Notes: a model not told the origin generated them from the letters alone. 53,583 nt of DNA from Pseudaestuariivita rosea (GCF_017592335.1 NZ_JACNMP010000023.1:1-53583); one strand, 5' to 3'; counted from the first letter of the stretch, positions 18,315-27,505 are shown. Made by a program: numbers and translations.

Positions 18315-18492
18315 GACCGAATTGTGCCATCACCGTCTGCAGCGGGATCGTCTGGTCAGAGTTCTGCCGGTATGTCTCTTGCGCCTTACGAATCTGCGCT
18401 TCACGCCACGCGACGTAATCCGGATCAGTGGACTCCACGTCGGCGGTCACATTGTCTTCTTTTACTTGTTCATTCTGCTCTGTTTCAGCCAT
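18304..18492 (-). CDS. Antitoxin of the ParE/RelE-family pair
   Basis: A 62-residue acidic protein upstream of, and overlapping, the toxin gene. VAWREAQIRKAQE is a helix of the kind that wraps ParE-type toxins, and PLQTVMAQFGLEH resembles the C-terminal segment of short RelB/StbD-like antitoxins. Its N-terminus is acidic and probably disordered. A good GGAGGCAGG site precedes ATG 18492. Its place and size support the call; the subfamily is not certain. Confidence 0.75.
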   Translation of the reverse strand: MAETEQNEQVKEDNVTADVESTDPDYVAWREAQIRKAQETYRQNSDQTIPLQTVMAQFGLEH

Positions 18493-18800
18493 TCCTGCCT
18501 CCTAACGCCAGTATATCATAGCTGAAATCGCCCTGTCATCTTTTGCGCGTTGGTCATCCACAGGCGGTGGTGACCAGTCATTTGCGGGCGTTCTTCAATT
18601 CTTTCGATCTGGCGCAGGTCCCGCATCCGGCCTCAATTCATGGGTTTCCCCGCCGCATCGTCCTGATCAATGGCCTGCCCGCACCAGGGTGCTGACGCAC
18701 CCCCGTGTGGGCCATGATCCGCCCGATCTGAGCGGCGGAGGTTTTGCACCCATGAGGCCGGACGCTGGTGTCCTGGCCAGACAAACAAAGGAGTAAGACC

Positions 18801-19031
18801 ATGACAAATGACACAAACACAAACCGCCCAACTCACATCATCTATCAGGTGACCGGCGAAGGCGAGACATCCTACTGGCACCGCGTTGGAGCCGCCTGGG
18901 CCAACAAGGACGGCAAAGGCCTCAGCCTCAAATTCGACGCGATACCCCTGCACGGGCGCATCATGATCCGCGAAATCGGCGATGAGGCGAAGGATGCGGG
19001 CCACAGCCAAGAGATAGAACCAGCGTTATAG
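18801..19031 (+). CDS. Small conserved hypothetical protein
   Basis: A 76-residue protein starting at ATG 18801 behind AAAGGAG (18787-18793). The segment THIIYQVTGEGETSYWHRVG, then GLSLKFDAIPLHGRIMIRE, reads as a compact beta-rich domain. I recall such short proteins on Rhodobacteraceae plasmids and islands but know no function. A strong hairpin terminator follows 15 bases after the stop, so it is a single transcription unit. The 300 bases before it (18493-18800) have only unconvincing frames and the antitoxin promoter. Confidence 0.75.
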   Translation: MTNDTNTNRPTHIIYQVTGEGETSYWHRVGAAWANKDGKGLSLKFDAIPLHGRIMIREIGDEAKDAGHSQEIEPAL

Positions 19032-19046
19032 AGCTTCGGTAAATCA

Positions 19047-19070
19047 AAGAGGCCGCAAGCGCGGCCTCTT
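19047..19070 (+). terminator. Hairpin terminator after the small conserved gene
   Basis: The arms AAGAGGCCGC (19047-19056) and GCGGCCTCTT (19061-19070) pair perfectly around AAGC. The position 15 bases after the preceding stop supports a terminator, although only a short T-rich end follows. Confidence 0.75.
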
Positions 19071-19411
19071 CTGCCCGACCATCTGCGCGAGGCACAGCGC
19101 CTTGCGATCTAATCGTCCAGTGACAAACTAAGGTGAAATTCGGGATGGAAACCAACTAGAAGATTGCGGCAGTGCGGGACAGAGCTGCCTTGTGCACGTG
19201 CGGCTTTAGCTGGCGCAGCGTATGATTTTCTGTATTGCGGCAGATTTCACCGAACCGGTCGTTCTAGGCAAGGAGCTTCGACGCCACTCAAGGCACCTGA
19301 CCTTGCGCCAGATTCGATGCTTCAGATGTAAACAAAAGTGCCGCTCGCGAGCTAACTGAGAGTATTGACTGTTGTCAGAGTCCCGCTTCTGGTTGATGCA
19401 GAGATATCGCG
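19071..19411. other. Intergenic stretch with no recognised feature
   Basis: These 341 bases lie between the terminator and the channel gene, which ends at 19412. I found no convincing frame, repeat copy or RNA gene here. Short GCGGCA and GTGCGG patches may be more repeat debris. Confidence 0.4.
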
Positions 19412-19852
19412 TCACTCGTCGCCAAGACTCTCTGGAAGCACTTTCGATAAGACGCCGATCAAAAAGGCCGTGCTAATCCCAAATGTCAGTAGACCGGTGA
19501 TCGCACAGAACGTTGCGACGATGCGCGCGCCTTCTCCCAAGACGATATCTCCATAGCCAAGTGTGGTGTAGGTAACAGTTGCGAAGTAGAAACTGGTTGG
19601 CAAATCTGGCAGGTCTGAGATCAGAATAAAGACCACTGCCCATGTCCAGATTTGAACCGTGTGTGCAGCGACGAGCACACCGATCGTCAGCATTAGGAAG
19701 AGGATGATCCGGCGCAGTGGGCGTCTGTCATTCGGGACGATACCAGCAAAGACCTTGAAGACAGGCACGCTCAATGCGACGGCCAAGACGTGGATGATTG
19801 CGCTTGTGGCCAGCAGGCCGGAACCCAAGAGGATTTGTTGAAAGCTACTCAA
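19412..19852 (-). CDS. Two-helix potassium channel
   Basis: A 146-residue inner-membrane protein of the Ion_trans_2 family. Hydrophobic helices lie near 10-35, 45-70 and 115-140, with a pore loop between the last two holding TYTTLGYGDIV, the potassium selectivity filter (GYGD). There is no cytosolic RCK regulatory domain, so it is a minimal channel. It is transcribed divergently from the RND adaptor gene with a 71-base gap. Function as a K+ channel is well supported; gating is unknown. Confidence 0.88.
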   Translation of the reverse strand: MSSFQQILLGSGLLATSAIIHVLAVALSVPVFKVFAGIVPNDRRPLRRIILFLMLTIGVLVAAHTVQIWTWAVVFILISDLPDLPTSFYFATVTYTTLGYGDIVLGEGARIVATFCAITGLLTFGISTAFLIGVLSKVLPESLGDE

Positions 19853-19923
19853 TCTCGTACTTTCGGGTTTTCGAATTTTTTTGAGATGCTACACTAAGTT
19901 AAGTCGTTTGGGGAGCAGTTTTC

Positions 19924-21171
19924 ATGAAATGGTATTGCAACATTGCGATCGCGGCGGTTGTCAGCGTCGTGTCCTCCACATTGAGTAGTGCGCAAGAGCA
20001 GACGATCCGACCTGCAAAAGTGGCTGAGATCACGGCGACAGATGCCACAATTTCCAGACGATATCCTGCGCTAGTGCTTCCGTCACGCGAGATCGAACTG
20101 TCGTTCAAAGTGTCCGGACAGGTGATCGACCTTCCAATCCGCGCCGCGAGCAATGTGGAGGCGGGGGATGTCATCGCTCAGATCGACAAACGCGACTACG
20201 AAAACCAGCTTTCTGCCTTGCAAAGTCAGCGCGATCAGGCCGTTGCACAGCTTGACGCCCTAAGGGCCGGTGCGCGTGAAGAAGAGATCGTTGCGTTGGA
20301 AGCAGCCGTCGAATCCGCGCAGGCGCAGGTCGACCAGACACGGGAGGCCTTAGCCCGTGTTGAAGAGCTTTTGAGCCGGGGGGTGTCAACCCTCGCGCAA
20401 GTTGAAGGCGCGCAGGCAGAGTTTCGGGTGGCCGAAGCCAATTTGCGCGCTCAGCAAGAGCAATTGCGCATTGGCCAGGTAGGCGGACGCCCTGAGGAGA
20501 TTGCCGCCTCTGAGGCAGCCATTCGCGGGATAGATGCGCAGATTAAGGTGGCGCAAGATGCACTGGCGGACACCACCCTAATTGCGCCTTTTGACGGGAT
20601 CATCGCGCGCCGGGATATAGAGAACTTTTCGAACGTTCAGGCCGGTCAGAGCATCGTTCTCTTGCAAGGCCTCGGTGTCGTGCATCTGGCCTTTGACATT
20701 CCAGGCCCGGACGTCACTGAACTCACGCGAAACGGTCCCGATCAAGTTTCTAATACAGCCTTTTTTGATGCGCTTCCCGGCCAAGAATTTTCAACGGAAC
20801 TCGTCGAGTTTTCTGTCCAGGCCGACAGCGCCACCCAAACCTATCGCGGGCGCGTGGCGGTTGAAGTGCCCGAAGGGGCGGTGATCCTGCCTGGAATGGT
20901 TGCCAACGTGGTCGCGTCAACTGAAGGGGCGGGCATGCAGGTGATTGCGCCACTCTCGGCCATCGCCTCCAAGCCTGATGGCGAACCGTTTGTATGGTTG
21001 GTCGATGATAAGGGCGTCGTTTTGGAGCGCGCAGTCGAGTTAGGGGAAGCCAATGGCGCAAGTATCGTCATCACAAACGGCTTGTCCGAGGGAGACGTGG
21101 TGGTTGCGGCGGGGGTCAGCGAAATACAGAGTGGCATGACAATCCGCCCGATCCGCGAAGTCGGGAATTGA
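19924..21171 (+). CDS. RND efflux periplasmic adaptor (HlyD/AcrA family)
   Basis: A 415-residue membrane fusion protein. A signal peptide ends near SSTLSSAQE, followed by the lipoyl half-motifs (VSGQVIDLPI near 60, and TLIAPFDGIIARR near 220), a long Gln/Ala/Glu coiled-coil hairpin between them, and a beta-barrel C-terminal half. It links the RND pump to an outer-membrane channel. The stop is followed five bases later by the pump gene. No TolC-like gene is nearby, so a shared outer-membrane partner is likely. The start has GGGGAGCAG upstream. Confidence 0.92.
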   Translation: MKWYCNIAIAAVVSVVSSTLSSAQEQTIRPAKVAEITATDATISRRYPALVLPSREIELSFKVSGQVIDLPIRAASNVEAGDVIAQIDKRDYENQLSALQSQRDQAVAQLDALRAGAREEEIVALEAAVESAQAQVDQTREALARVEELLSRGVSTLAQVEGAQAEFRVAEANLRAQQEQLRIGQVGGRPEEIAASEAAIRGIDAQIKVAQDALADTTLIAPFDGIIARRDIENFSNVQAGQSIVLLQGLGVVHLAFDIPGPDVTELTRNGPDQVSNTAFFDALPGQEFSTELVEFSVQADSATQTYRGRVAVEVPEGAVILPGMVANVVASTEGAGMQVIAPLSAIASKPDGEPFVWLVDDKGVVLERAVELGEANGASIVITNGLSEGDVVVAAGVSEIQSGMTIRPIREVGN

Positions 21172-21175
21172 GCTG

Positions 21176-24100
21176 ATGGATCTCGCCCGTTTCGCGCTGA
21201 AAAAGCGGCTGATCTCTTACGTCGTCACTCTGCTCATTCTCTACGCAGGGTATTTCGCTTACACTGTTCTGCCCCGCTTTGAAGACCCCGAATTCGTTAT
21301 TCGTCAAGCGCAGGTCATTACCCCATATCCGGGCGCATCCGCTGAAGAAGTGTCCGAAGAAGTTACCGAAGTCGTTGAAAATGCGCTGCAACAACTTCAA
21401 GGCGTGGACGAAGTGCGGTCGGTTTCGTCGCCTGGTCTCAGCACGGTGACGGTGGAATTCACGATCGCCTCGACGCCGGATTATCCGGAATTGAACCAAA
21501 AGTTCTCGCAAATGCGCTCCAAGATACTGGATGCGCAGTCTCAGTTGCCTCCAAATGCACTGCCCAGCCAAGTCTACGACGATTTCGGTGATGTGTATGC
21601 GCAATACTACGCGATTGTCGGCGAAGGTTTCACGATCTCAGACCTGTATGAATACGCCAAGGACCTTCAGCGCGAACTTGTCACCGTAGATGGTGTGTCC
21701 AAGGTGGTTCTGAACGGGGTACAAGAAGAGGTTATCTATGTTGAGTACTCTCCCGCTCGCTTGACCGAACTGGGTCTCGCGCCGTCGCAAATTCAGCAAC
21801 TTCTGGAAGGACAAAACCTCGTGACCCCCGCGGGATCGATCCAGGCGGGATCGGCGCGACTACTGGTGCGCCCCGAAAGCGCGGTCGGATCTATCAAGGC
21901 CATTGAGGCGCTTTTGATTACTAATCCGCAAACGGGCACCTCCTTTCGCTTGGGCGACATCGCGACAGTGGACCGAGGATTAAAGGAACCCGCGACGTCG
22001 TTGCTCTACCGGAATGGCCGGCCCGCGATTGGACTTGGCGTGTCGAACACGCAGGGCGGCAATGTCGTGACCATGGCGCAGGCTGTGAACGAACGTATCG
22101 CCGCGCTTGAAGGCGACCGGCCCATCGGCATCCAAATCCTGCCCATTTCGGATCAAGGGGCGAGCGTCAAAGCGTCCGTCGACAACTTCGTCGTCAACGT
22201 GGCTCTGGCTCTTGCGATTGTTGTCGGCACTTTGCTGGTCTTCATGGGGCTGCGCTCTGGCGTGCTGATGGGGGGCATCTTGCTTGTCACCGTCGCGGGC
22301 ACGCTTTTTGGCATGTATCTTTATGGCCTCGACATGCAGCGCATTTCTCTTGGTGCGCTGATTATCGCGCTCGGTATGCTGGTCGATAACGCCATCGTTG
22401 TTGTCGAAGGAACACTCGTGCGGGTGCAGCGCGGAGAGGATGCCTCAGAGGCCTCGCGCGCCGTCGTGAAGCAGACGATGTGGCCGCTTCTTGGCGGCAC
22501 GGTCGTGGGCATTCTGGCGTTTTCACCGATCGGGTTTTCCCCGGACAATACCGGCGAATATGCAGGCAGCCTGTTCTGGACCATTGCCATCGCACTTTCG
22601 TTTTCGTGGCTCGTTGCAATCTGGCTGACGCCTTATTATTGCACTTTGCTGCTCAAGGCGGGCAAAGAAGGCACTGAGAAACAGGAAAACGCTATCCTGA
22701 GTGGCTATCGCCGTTTGCTCGCCCTTGCTATCCGCGTGCGCTGGATCACGGTGGGACTTGTGGTGGCCCTCTTTGCCTCTGCTATCGTAATGTTCAGCGC
22801 GGTGCCTGCCGGTTTCTTCCCGTCCTCGACGCGCGCGCAGTTCGTGATCGACTACTTCCTGCCGCAGGGCACGGACATCTCCCGCACCGAAAGCGATATC
22901 TTGAAGATCGCCGAGTTCGCACGCGGCCTGGATGGGGTTACCGGGACCAACACCATCGTTGGCGGCGGACATTTGCGCTTTATGCTGATCTACGAATCCG
23001 AGAACAGTAATGCAGCCTATGGTCAGGTTCTTGTCGACGTGGAAGACTTCTCGATCATCGATGATTTGCGCACGAATTTGCAGACCCACATTGACGAGAC
23101 CTACCCTGAATCAAACGCCAAGGTCTGGAAGTTCGTTCTTGGCCCCGGCGGCGGATCGAAGATCGAAGCGCGGTTCTTCGGTCCGGACGCAGCGGTGCTG
23201 CGCGATCTGGCCGCGCAAGCCAAAGCCATCATGGCGCAAGCCGGTGCGGTCGCGGTCAAAGACGATTGGCGCGAGCAGATACCAGTGGTTCGACCCGTGA
23301 TCGACATCGACGATGCGCGCAGGGTCGGGCTGACCCAGGGCGAGATTTCTAATGCGATTTACAGCCATCTGACTGGAACGACCTTGGGCGTCTACCGGGA
23401 GGACGACGAGTTGCGCAACGTGGTCATGCGCCCGGTCGAAACGGCGCGCAACGATATTGCTGAGATGCGCAACATTCAGGTCTTCAGCGCAGCAACCGGC
23501 AGCTACATCCCCATCAGCCAGGTCGTTGAACGCTTCGACATTGTGTTTGAGGCCGGAAACCTGCGGCGCATCGATCGGGAATTGGCTATCACCGCGCAAT
23601 CCGACAATGCGCCCGGCGTTCTGTCCGGAGATCTCTTTGAGGCGGTGAAAGGCCCAATTGAAGCCATCGACCTTCCGCCAGGGTATAGCATGGAATGGAA
23701 AGGCGAATTCGGGAATAGCGCCGAGGCGAATGCGGGCCTTGCGTCAACCATGCCGATTGGCTTCGGGGCCATGTTCCTTGTCGTTCTGTTCCTCTTCAAC
23801 GCGTGGCGCCAAACCATCATCATCTGGCTGGTCGTACCCTTTGCGCTGATCGGCGTGATCTACGGCCTTGCCGGCACTCAGACACCGCTGGAATTTATGG
23901 CAATTCTAGGCGTTTTGTCGCTGACCGGTATGCTGACTAAGAACGCAATCGTCCTGATCGACGAGATGGACAGTCAGATAGAGGGCGGCAAAGCGCGCAT
24001 GTCCGCCGTGGTCGATGCGGCTGTCAGCCGCGTGCGACCCGTCTCTCTAGGCGTGTTGACAACAGTCCTCGGCGTCGTACCGCTGCTTTGGGACCCATTC

Positions 24101-24229
24101 TTCAAATCCCTCGCCGTTGTCATCATCTGCGGCCTCAGCTTTGCGACAATCCTGACATTGATCATCGTCCCGACGCTCTACGCGATCTTCTTCAACGTGA
24201 AGCAAGGCGAAGTCGATGCGTCTGCCTGA
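21176..24229 (+). CDS. RND efflux permease (AcrB/HAE-1-like)
   Basis: A 1017-residue inner-membrane proton-driven exporter. The N-terminal helix (RLISYVVTLLILYAGYFAY) is followed by a porter domain, then a helix cluster with ALGMLVDNAIVVVEG, the conserved TM4 acidic motif. The second half repeats the pattern, with a matching cluster around LTGMLTKNAIVLIDE. Length and duplicated architecture are normal for the family. Co-transcribed with the adaptor. Substrates cannot be read from the sequence. Confidence 0.95.
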   Translation: MDLARFALKKRLISYVVTLLILYAGYFAYTVLPRFEDPEFVIRQAQVITPYPGASAEEVSEEVTEVVENALQQLQGVDEVRSVSSPGLSTVTVEFTIASTPDYPELNQKFSQMRSKILDAQSQLPPNALPSQVYDDFGDVYAQYYAIVGEGFTISDLYEYAKDLQRELVTVDGVSKVVLNGVQEEVIYVEYSPARLTELGLAPSQIQQLLEGQNLVTPAGSIQAGSARLLVRPESAVGSIKAIEALLITNPQTGTSFRLGDIATVDRGLKEPATSLLYRNGRPAIGLGVSNTQGGNVVTMAQAVNERIAALEGDRPIGIQILPISDQGASVKASVDNFVVNVALALAIVVGTLLVFMGLRSGVLMGGILLVTVAGTLFGMYLYGLDMQRISLGALIIALGMLVDNAIVVVEGTLVRVQRGEDASEASRAVVKQTMWPLLGGTVVGILAFSPIGFSPDNTGEYAGSLFWTIAIALSFSWLVAIWLTPYYCTLLLKAGKEGTEKQENAILSGYRRLLALAIRVRWITVGLVVALFASAIVMFSAVPAGFFPSSTRAQFVIDYFLPQGTDISRTESDILKIAEFARGLDGVTGTNTIVGGGHLRFMLIYESENSNAAYGQVLVDVEDFSIIDDLRTNLQTHIDETYPESNAKVWKFVLGPGGGSKIEARFFGPDAAVLRDLAAQAKAIMAQAGAVAVKDDWREQIPVVRPVIDIDDARRVGLTQGEISNAIYSHLTGTTLGVYREDDELRNVVMRPVETARNDIAEMRNIQVFSAATGSYIPISQVVERFDIVFEAGNLRRIDRELAITAQSDNAPGVLSGDLFEAVKGPIEAIDLPPGYSMEWKGEFGNSAEANAGLASTMPIGFGAMFLVVLFLFNAWRQTIIIWLVVPFALIGVIYGLAGTQTPLEFMAILGVLSLTGMLTKNAIVLIDEMDSQIEGGKARMSAVVDAAVSRVRPVSLGVLTTVLGVVPLLWDPFFKSLAVVIICGLSFATILTLIIVPTLYAIFFNVKQGEVDASA

Positions 24230-24259
24230 CCTTACCTTCACGAAGCGTGCAGGTAGTAC

Positions 24260-25465
24260 ATGACAGTGATCGTCGTCCCTGCATTCATCTCGGTGACGCT
24301 TGGTTTTGTGGTCTTCTTTCTGGGCGCGTTTCTAACACGCAAAGTGTCTTTTTTAGGCGACTACAACATCCCTGAGCCGGTGTCCGGAGGCCTCGTGGTT
24401 GCCCTTCTGACCTGGTCGTTCTTCGCGTTGACAGGCACACAGATCGCCTTTGATCTGGAAGTGCGCGACTACCTTCTTGTAGTGTTTTTTGCGACTATTG
24501 GCTTGAACGCACAAATTGCAGACCTGTTTCGCGGGGGGCGTTTGCTGGTCCTGCTTCTGGCGCTGACATTGGGCTTCATGGTCCTGCAGAACGTGGTCGG
24601 TTTGGCCGTGACTTTCTTTGGGCTGCCCTCCGCAACGTCTGTTCTGGTGGGCTCCGCTTCACTGATCGGTGGACATGGGACCGCCATTGCATGGGGTCCC
24701 CAGATTGAGGCGCTGAGCGGCTTCGATGCCGCGCCAGAAATGGGTGTAGCCGCAGCCACACTTGGGCTCATCTTGGCTGCTGTTCTGGGCGGACCGATTG
24801 CAAAGCGATTGATAGACCGCAACGGATTACAAAGCGATCAGGACGAGGCACCCATCGTCGGTCTTGAGTTCGATGACGAAGAAAACCCCGAAGACCTGAT
24901 CAACCACGTCAGCCTGATGCGCGGGATGCTGGCCGTACACGTTGCGATGCTCATCGGGTATTTTCTGCACCTCGCCATTCTCGAAGTGGGTGTGAAGCTA
25001 CCTCTTTTTGTACCCTGCCTGTTGGTGGGCATCGCAATGTCAAACACGATCCCATACCTGTTGCCGCGGATCACTTGGCCTGCCCGCACCAAGTCCCTCG
25101 CGGTGATATCTGATTATTGCCTTTCAGTCTTCCTGGCGATGTCTCTGATGAGTTTGCAGCTGTGGACATTGACCGATTTGGGCGGGCCAATCCTGATTGT
25201 TCTGGGTCTTCAGGCGGTGATGACGGTTGCCTTCATCATGCTCGTTTTCTTCCGCCTGATGGGCCGGAGTTATCAGGGCGCAGTCCTGAGTGCCGGGTTT
25301 GCGGGCTTCACTCTCGGCGCAACACCCACCGCGATTGCAAACATGTCCTCTGTGACCAAACGCTACGGTCCGGCTCCCCTGGCTTTCATCGTCTTGCCGC
25401 TGGTGTCCGCCTTTTTTGTAGACCTTGCGAATGCGGTAATCATCCAGTTCTTTGTCGGTCTTTAG
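24260..25465 (+). CDS. gltS: Sodium/glutamate symporter GltS
   Basis: A 401-residue membrane carrier. Two inverted-repeat halves each contain a glycine-rich re-entrant loop: SASLIGGHGTAIAWGP near residues 132-147 and FTLGATPTAIANM near 350. This is characteristic of GltS, which imports glutamate with sodium. About ten or more hydrophobic helices are visible, with a cytosolic acidic linker (residues about 200-215). It follows the RND permease with a 30-base gap on the same strand and may share its transcript, though the functions differ. Confidence 0.92.
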   Translation: MTVIVVPAFISVTLGFVVFFLGAFLTRKVSFLGDYNIPEPVSGGLVVALLTWSFFALTGTQIAFDLEVRDYLLVVFFATIGLNAQIADLFRGGRLLVLLLALTLGFMVLQNVVGLAVTFFGLPSATSVLVGSASLIGGHGTAIAWGPQIEALSGFDAAPEMGVAAATLGLILAAVLGGPIAKRLIDRNGLQSDQDEAPIVGLEFDDEENPEDLINHVSLMRGMLAVHVAMLIGYFLHLAILEVGVKLPLFVPCLLVGIAMSNTIPYLLPRITWPARTKSLAVISDYCLSVFLAMSLMSLQLWTLTDLGGPILIVLGLQAVMTVAFIMLVFFRLMGRSYQGAVLSAGFAGFTLGATPTAIANMSSVTKRYGPAPLAFIVLPLVSAFFVDLANAVIIQFFVGL

Positions 25466-25591
25466 GCTTCGCATCACCAAAATACTGCTTCTCGGTGAGC
25501 GCCAGCGTTCTCCAATGCAACAAAAATGTTGGTTTCGGAGGATTTCGCCGGTTGCGGTTCGGCGAAAGGCATTGCCGCTCGCCAAAATTGT

Positions 25592-25900
25592 TCAAATGTC
25601 GATGCGCTCAGCAATGCTGAGTGCGTCTTCAAACTCGACGCCAAGATACCGCACAGTGCTATCGACTTTCTTGTGGTCGAGCAGAAGTTGTACGGCGCGA
25701 CCATTGCCAGTCTTTCGGTAAATCTCTGTAGCTTTGGTTCGGCGTAGAGAATGAGTGCCGTAGTCGCAAGTGACATCAAGGACTGCTCTTTTGGGCCACG
25801 CCGCAGTGCTGTGAATCGCGCTTGCGCTGCGATCCTTCGGCCATCTTCCGATCTTGGGAGTGATCGCAAGATGTGTGTGGTAGTACCACACCACTTGAGA
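25592..25900 (-). pseudogene. Decayed tyrosine-recombinase (integrase) C-terminus
   Basis: Only the catalytic end is recognisable: YGTHSLRRTKATEIYRKTGN, then LLLDHKKVDSTVRYLGV. These carry the His, Arg, His and nucleophilic Tyr of XerC/D-type integrases. The usual Gly-His is Asp-His here. Upstream the frame has no integrase match, so the N-terminal half is missing or frameshifted. It lies tail to tail with gltS and probably marks the left end of the mobilisable island. Confidence 0.72.
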
Positions 25901-26435
25901 AGGGGGCTGCTGCGCTCCCCCGTTCTATCCCCCTCAGCCAATGACGAGGCCCAGGCATTGAGCCTGTTCATCGCCATGCAAACATATCTGTGTTTGATCC
26001 CTCGTCGGGGAGATGTCATCTCTCCCCAACACCCCATAGATCAACCGTCCGCCGGTTGAATGCCGCCATCTTGTCAAAGATGGATCATGACCAAAGGGCC
26101 TATCGCCGCCCCTTGGAACTCGCTCGCTGGGTTTGGAGATTTCCCTCTCCACCTGCACCAAACCATGCACAACCGACATGCACGATTGATCCGCAATCAG
26201 GGGAACGTTCTGGCTCCCCCGATACCCCCACGACCAGCGGTTCAGTCCGCTGGACGCCTGCTTAGGGCTGTCGCCCCCGGCGCAGTCCAAGGGGTGGTTC
26301 CTCGCCATGCTCGCTTCACATGCGTTGCAGCTGCGCGTGGCTCTGGTCCCGTTGTTCCAACGCCCTTGTCCTTTGCACCCCCAACTTCTCGGCGAAGGCC
26401 AGACCGGTTGCAGGAGCAACCAGTCAGTCAGAAAG
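25900..26435. other. Hairpin-dense noncoding stretch
   Basis: No homology is visible in any frame, although long frames stay open (one of 161 codons on the minus strand). At least five short stem-loops lie within 250 bases: 26007-26027, 26041-26059, 26066-26083, 26135-26150 and 26234-26253. This density suggests a structured RNA, a transfer origin or replication origin remnant rather than a protein gene. It lies between the dead integrase and a small membrane-protein gene. Confidence 0.45.
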
Positions 26436-26660
26436 TCAAAGCGCGAAGATGCCGCGAATAATGAACGAGAAGCCGTACACGATAATGCCGGTGAGAACGA
26501 CGGTCAGAATGACCCGAGTGAGCAAGTGGACAATGTAATCCCAGAAGCCGTCAACCTCGACAATACCGGCCTTGTTGGTTCGCCTCACTTCAAAAAAATA
26601 GTGGCAGGTAAACGCCAGAGCTACGCCAGCAGCGATGATGATAGCACCTGTCAGAAACAT
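26436..26660 (-). CDS. Small two-helix membrane protein
   Basis: A 74-residue protein starting at ATG 26660 behind a perfect AGGAGG. Two hydrophobic stretches (residues about 3-19, and 47-70 containing VILTVVLTGIIVYGFSFII) flank a charged loop with a short acidic-aromatic segment. No family is recognised. It lies in the mobilisation island beside the serine recombinase, transcribed away from it; the gap contains the paired palindromes. Its role is unknown. Confidence 0.7.
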   Translation of the reverse strand: MFLTGAIIIAAGVALAFTCHYFFEVRRTNKAGIVEVDGFWDYIVHLLTRVILTVVLTGIIVYGFSFIIRGIFAL

Positions 26661-26700
26661 TTGTTCCTCCTGATTGAGATCGCAGGCCGTGAACAAAGGT

Positions 26701-26718
26701 CAAAAGGGTTCCCTTTTG
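26701..26718. repeat. Palindromic recombinase-type site 1 (centre TT)
   Basis: CAAAAGGG-TT-CCCTTTTG is a perfect palindrome of 8-base arms around TT. With its flanking T it shares 19 bases (TCAAAAGGGTTCCCTTTTG) with the reverse complement of site 2 at 26816-26839. A central dinucleotide between palindromic arms is the layout of a serine-recombinase crossover site. Confidence 0.6.
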
Positions 26719-26815
26719 TTAGGGATATCAGAAGTTCGGCAGTCGGTCACCAAAGCGCTGTTTTCCACAACTTTCTCGATGCTGCCGGGCGCACGAAAAT
26801 GAGGCAGAGCGGTGT

Positions 26816-26839
26816 GTTCAAAAGGGAACCCTTTTGAAC
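26816..26839. repeat. Palindromic recombinase-type site 2 (centre AA)
   Basis: GTTCAAAAGGG-AA-CCCTTTTGAAC has perfect 11-base arms around AA. The centre is the complement of that of site 1, so the two sites are in opposite orientation. The site ends 14 bases before the recombinase start codon and could also serve as its operator. Confidence 0.6.
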
Positions 26840-26853
26840 AGAGGAAAAACGCC

Positions 26854-27492
26854 ATGATTTGCGATTGTTTGGGCAATGAATCGGTTCACACTGAGGATAT
26901 GGGATCAGATCAGCCAAGGGGCCGTAAAATCGGATATGTTCGCGTTTCGGACGCTGATCAGTCTGAAGCGCTGCAGATCGACGCGCTCAAGGCGGCGGGA
27001 TGCAGCAAGCTCTATACCGACCATGGTCTGTCTGGTGCAAAAACGCATCGCCCTGGCTTGCGGGCCATGTTGGACGACTTGACCGAAGGTGACACGCTGA
27101 CGGTCTGGAAGCTGGATAGACTGGGGCGCTCAACCATTCATTTGCTGCAAATTCTGGAAGACCTGCGAGAGCGCGGCATCCACTTTCATGCAATCACCCA
27201 GGGGATCGACACATCAACTGCCGTAGGGCGGATGATTTTTGGTCAACTCGCCGTCTTCGCGGAGTATGAGCGCAGCCTGATCAGCGAACGCACCAAGGCG
27301 GGGATGGCGGCGGCCAAAGCAAGGGGCGTGCATGTCGGAAGGCCTCGATTGTCAAAAATGGCCGAAGCCGTTTTGGATGAACTCAGCCAGGTCGAAATGG
27401 TGTATTCAATCACGGACGAGGAGCTTGAGGACCCTTTAGAAAAAGGCTCGGGGAGTTTGCCACACGGTCCGACGAAGTCAATGAAGCACTAG
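26854..27492 (+). CDS. Serine recombinase of the resolvase/invertase family
   Basis: A 212-residue site-specific DNA recombinase. The catalytic serine is Ser32 in GYVRVSDADQ, with the arginine-bearing LDRLGRST and the E-helix segment (GQLAVFAEYERSLISERTKA) typical of Tn3 resolvases and invertases. After GRPRLS, where the helix-turn-helix normally lies, the sequence is atypical and ends in an acidic then basic tail (DEELEDPLEKGSG), so the DNA-binding end may be altered. The start ATG 26854 follows GAGG. Two inverted palindromes immediately upstream are probable target sites. Confidence 0.88.
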   Translation: MICDCLGNESVHTEDMGSDQPRGRKIGYVRVSDADQSEALQIDALKAAGCSKLYTDHGLSGAKTHRPGLRAMLDDLTEGDTLTVWKLDRLGRSTIHLLQILEDLRERGIHFHAITQGIDTSTAVGRMIFGQLAVFAEYERSLISERTKAGMAAAKARGVHVGRPRLSKMAEAVLDELSQVEMVYSITDEELEDPLEKGSGSLPHGPTKSMKH

Positions 27493-27505
27493 ATTTTGGG
27501 CGTCA

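Noticed and set aside
25934-26419. A 161-codon open frame on the minus strand
   Set aside because: The protein is rich in Trp, Cys and Arg with no domain pattern, and several hairpins fall in it. More likely a chance frame in GC-rich DNA, though kept in mind as part of the hairpin-dense region.
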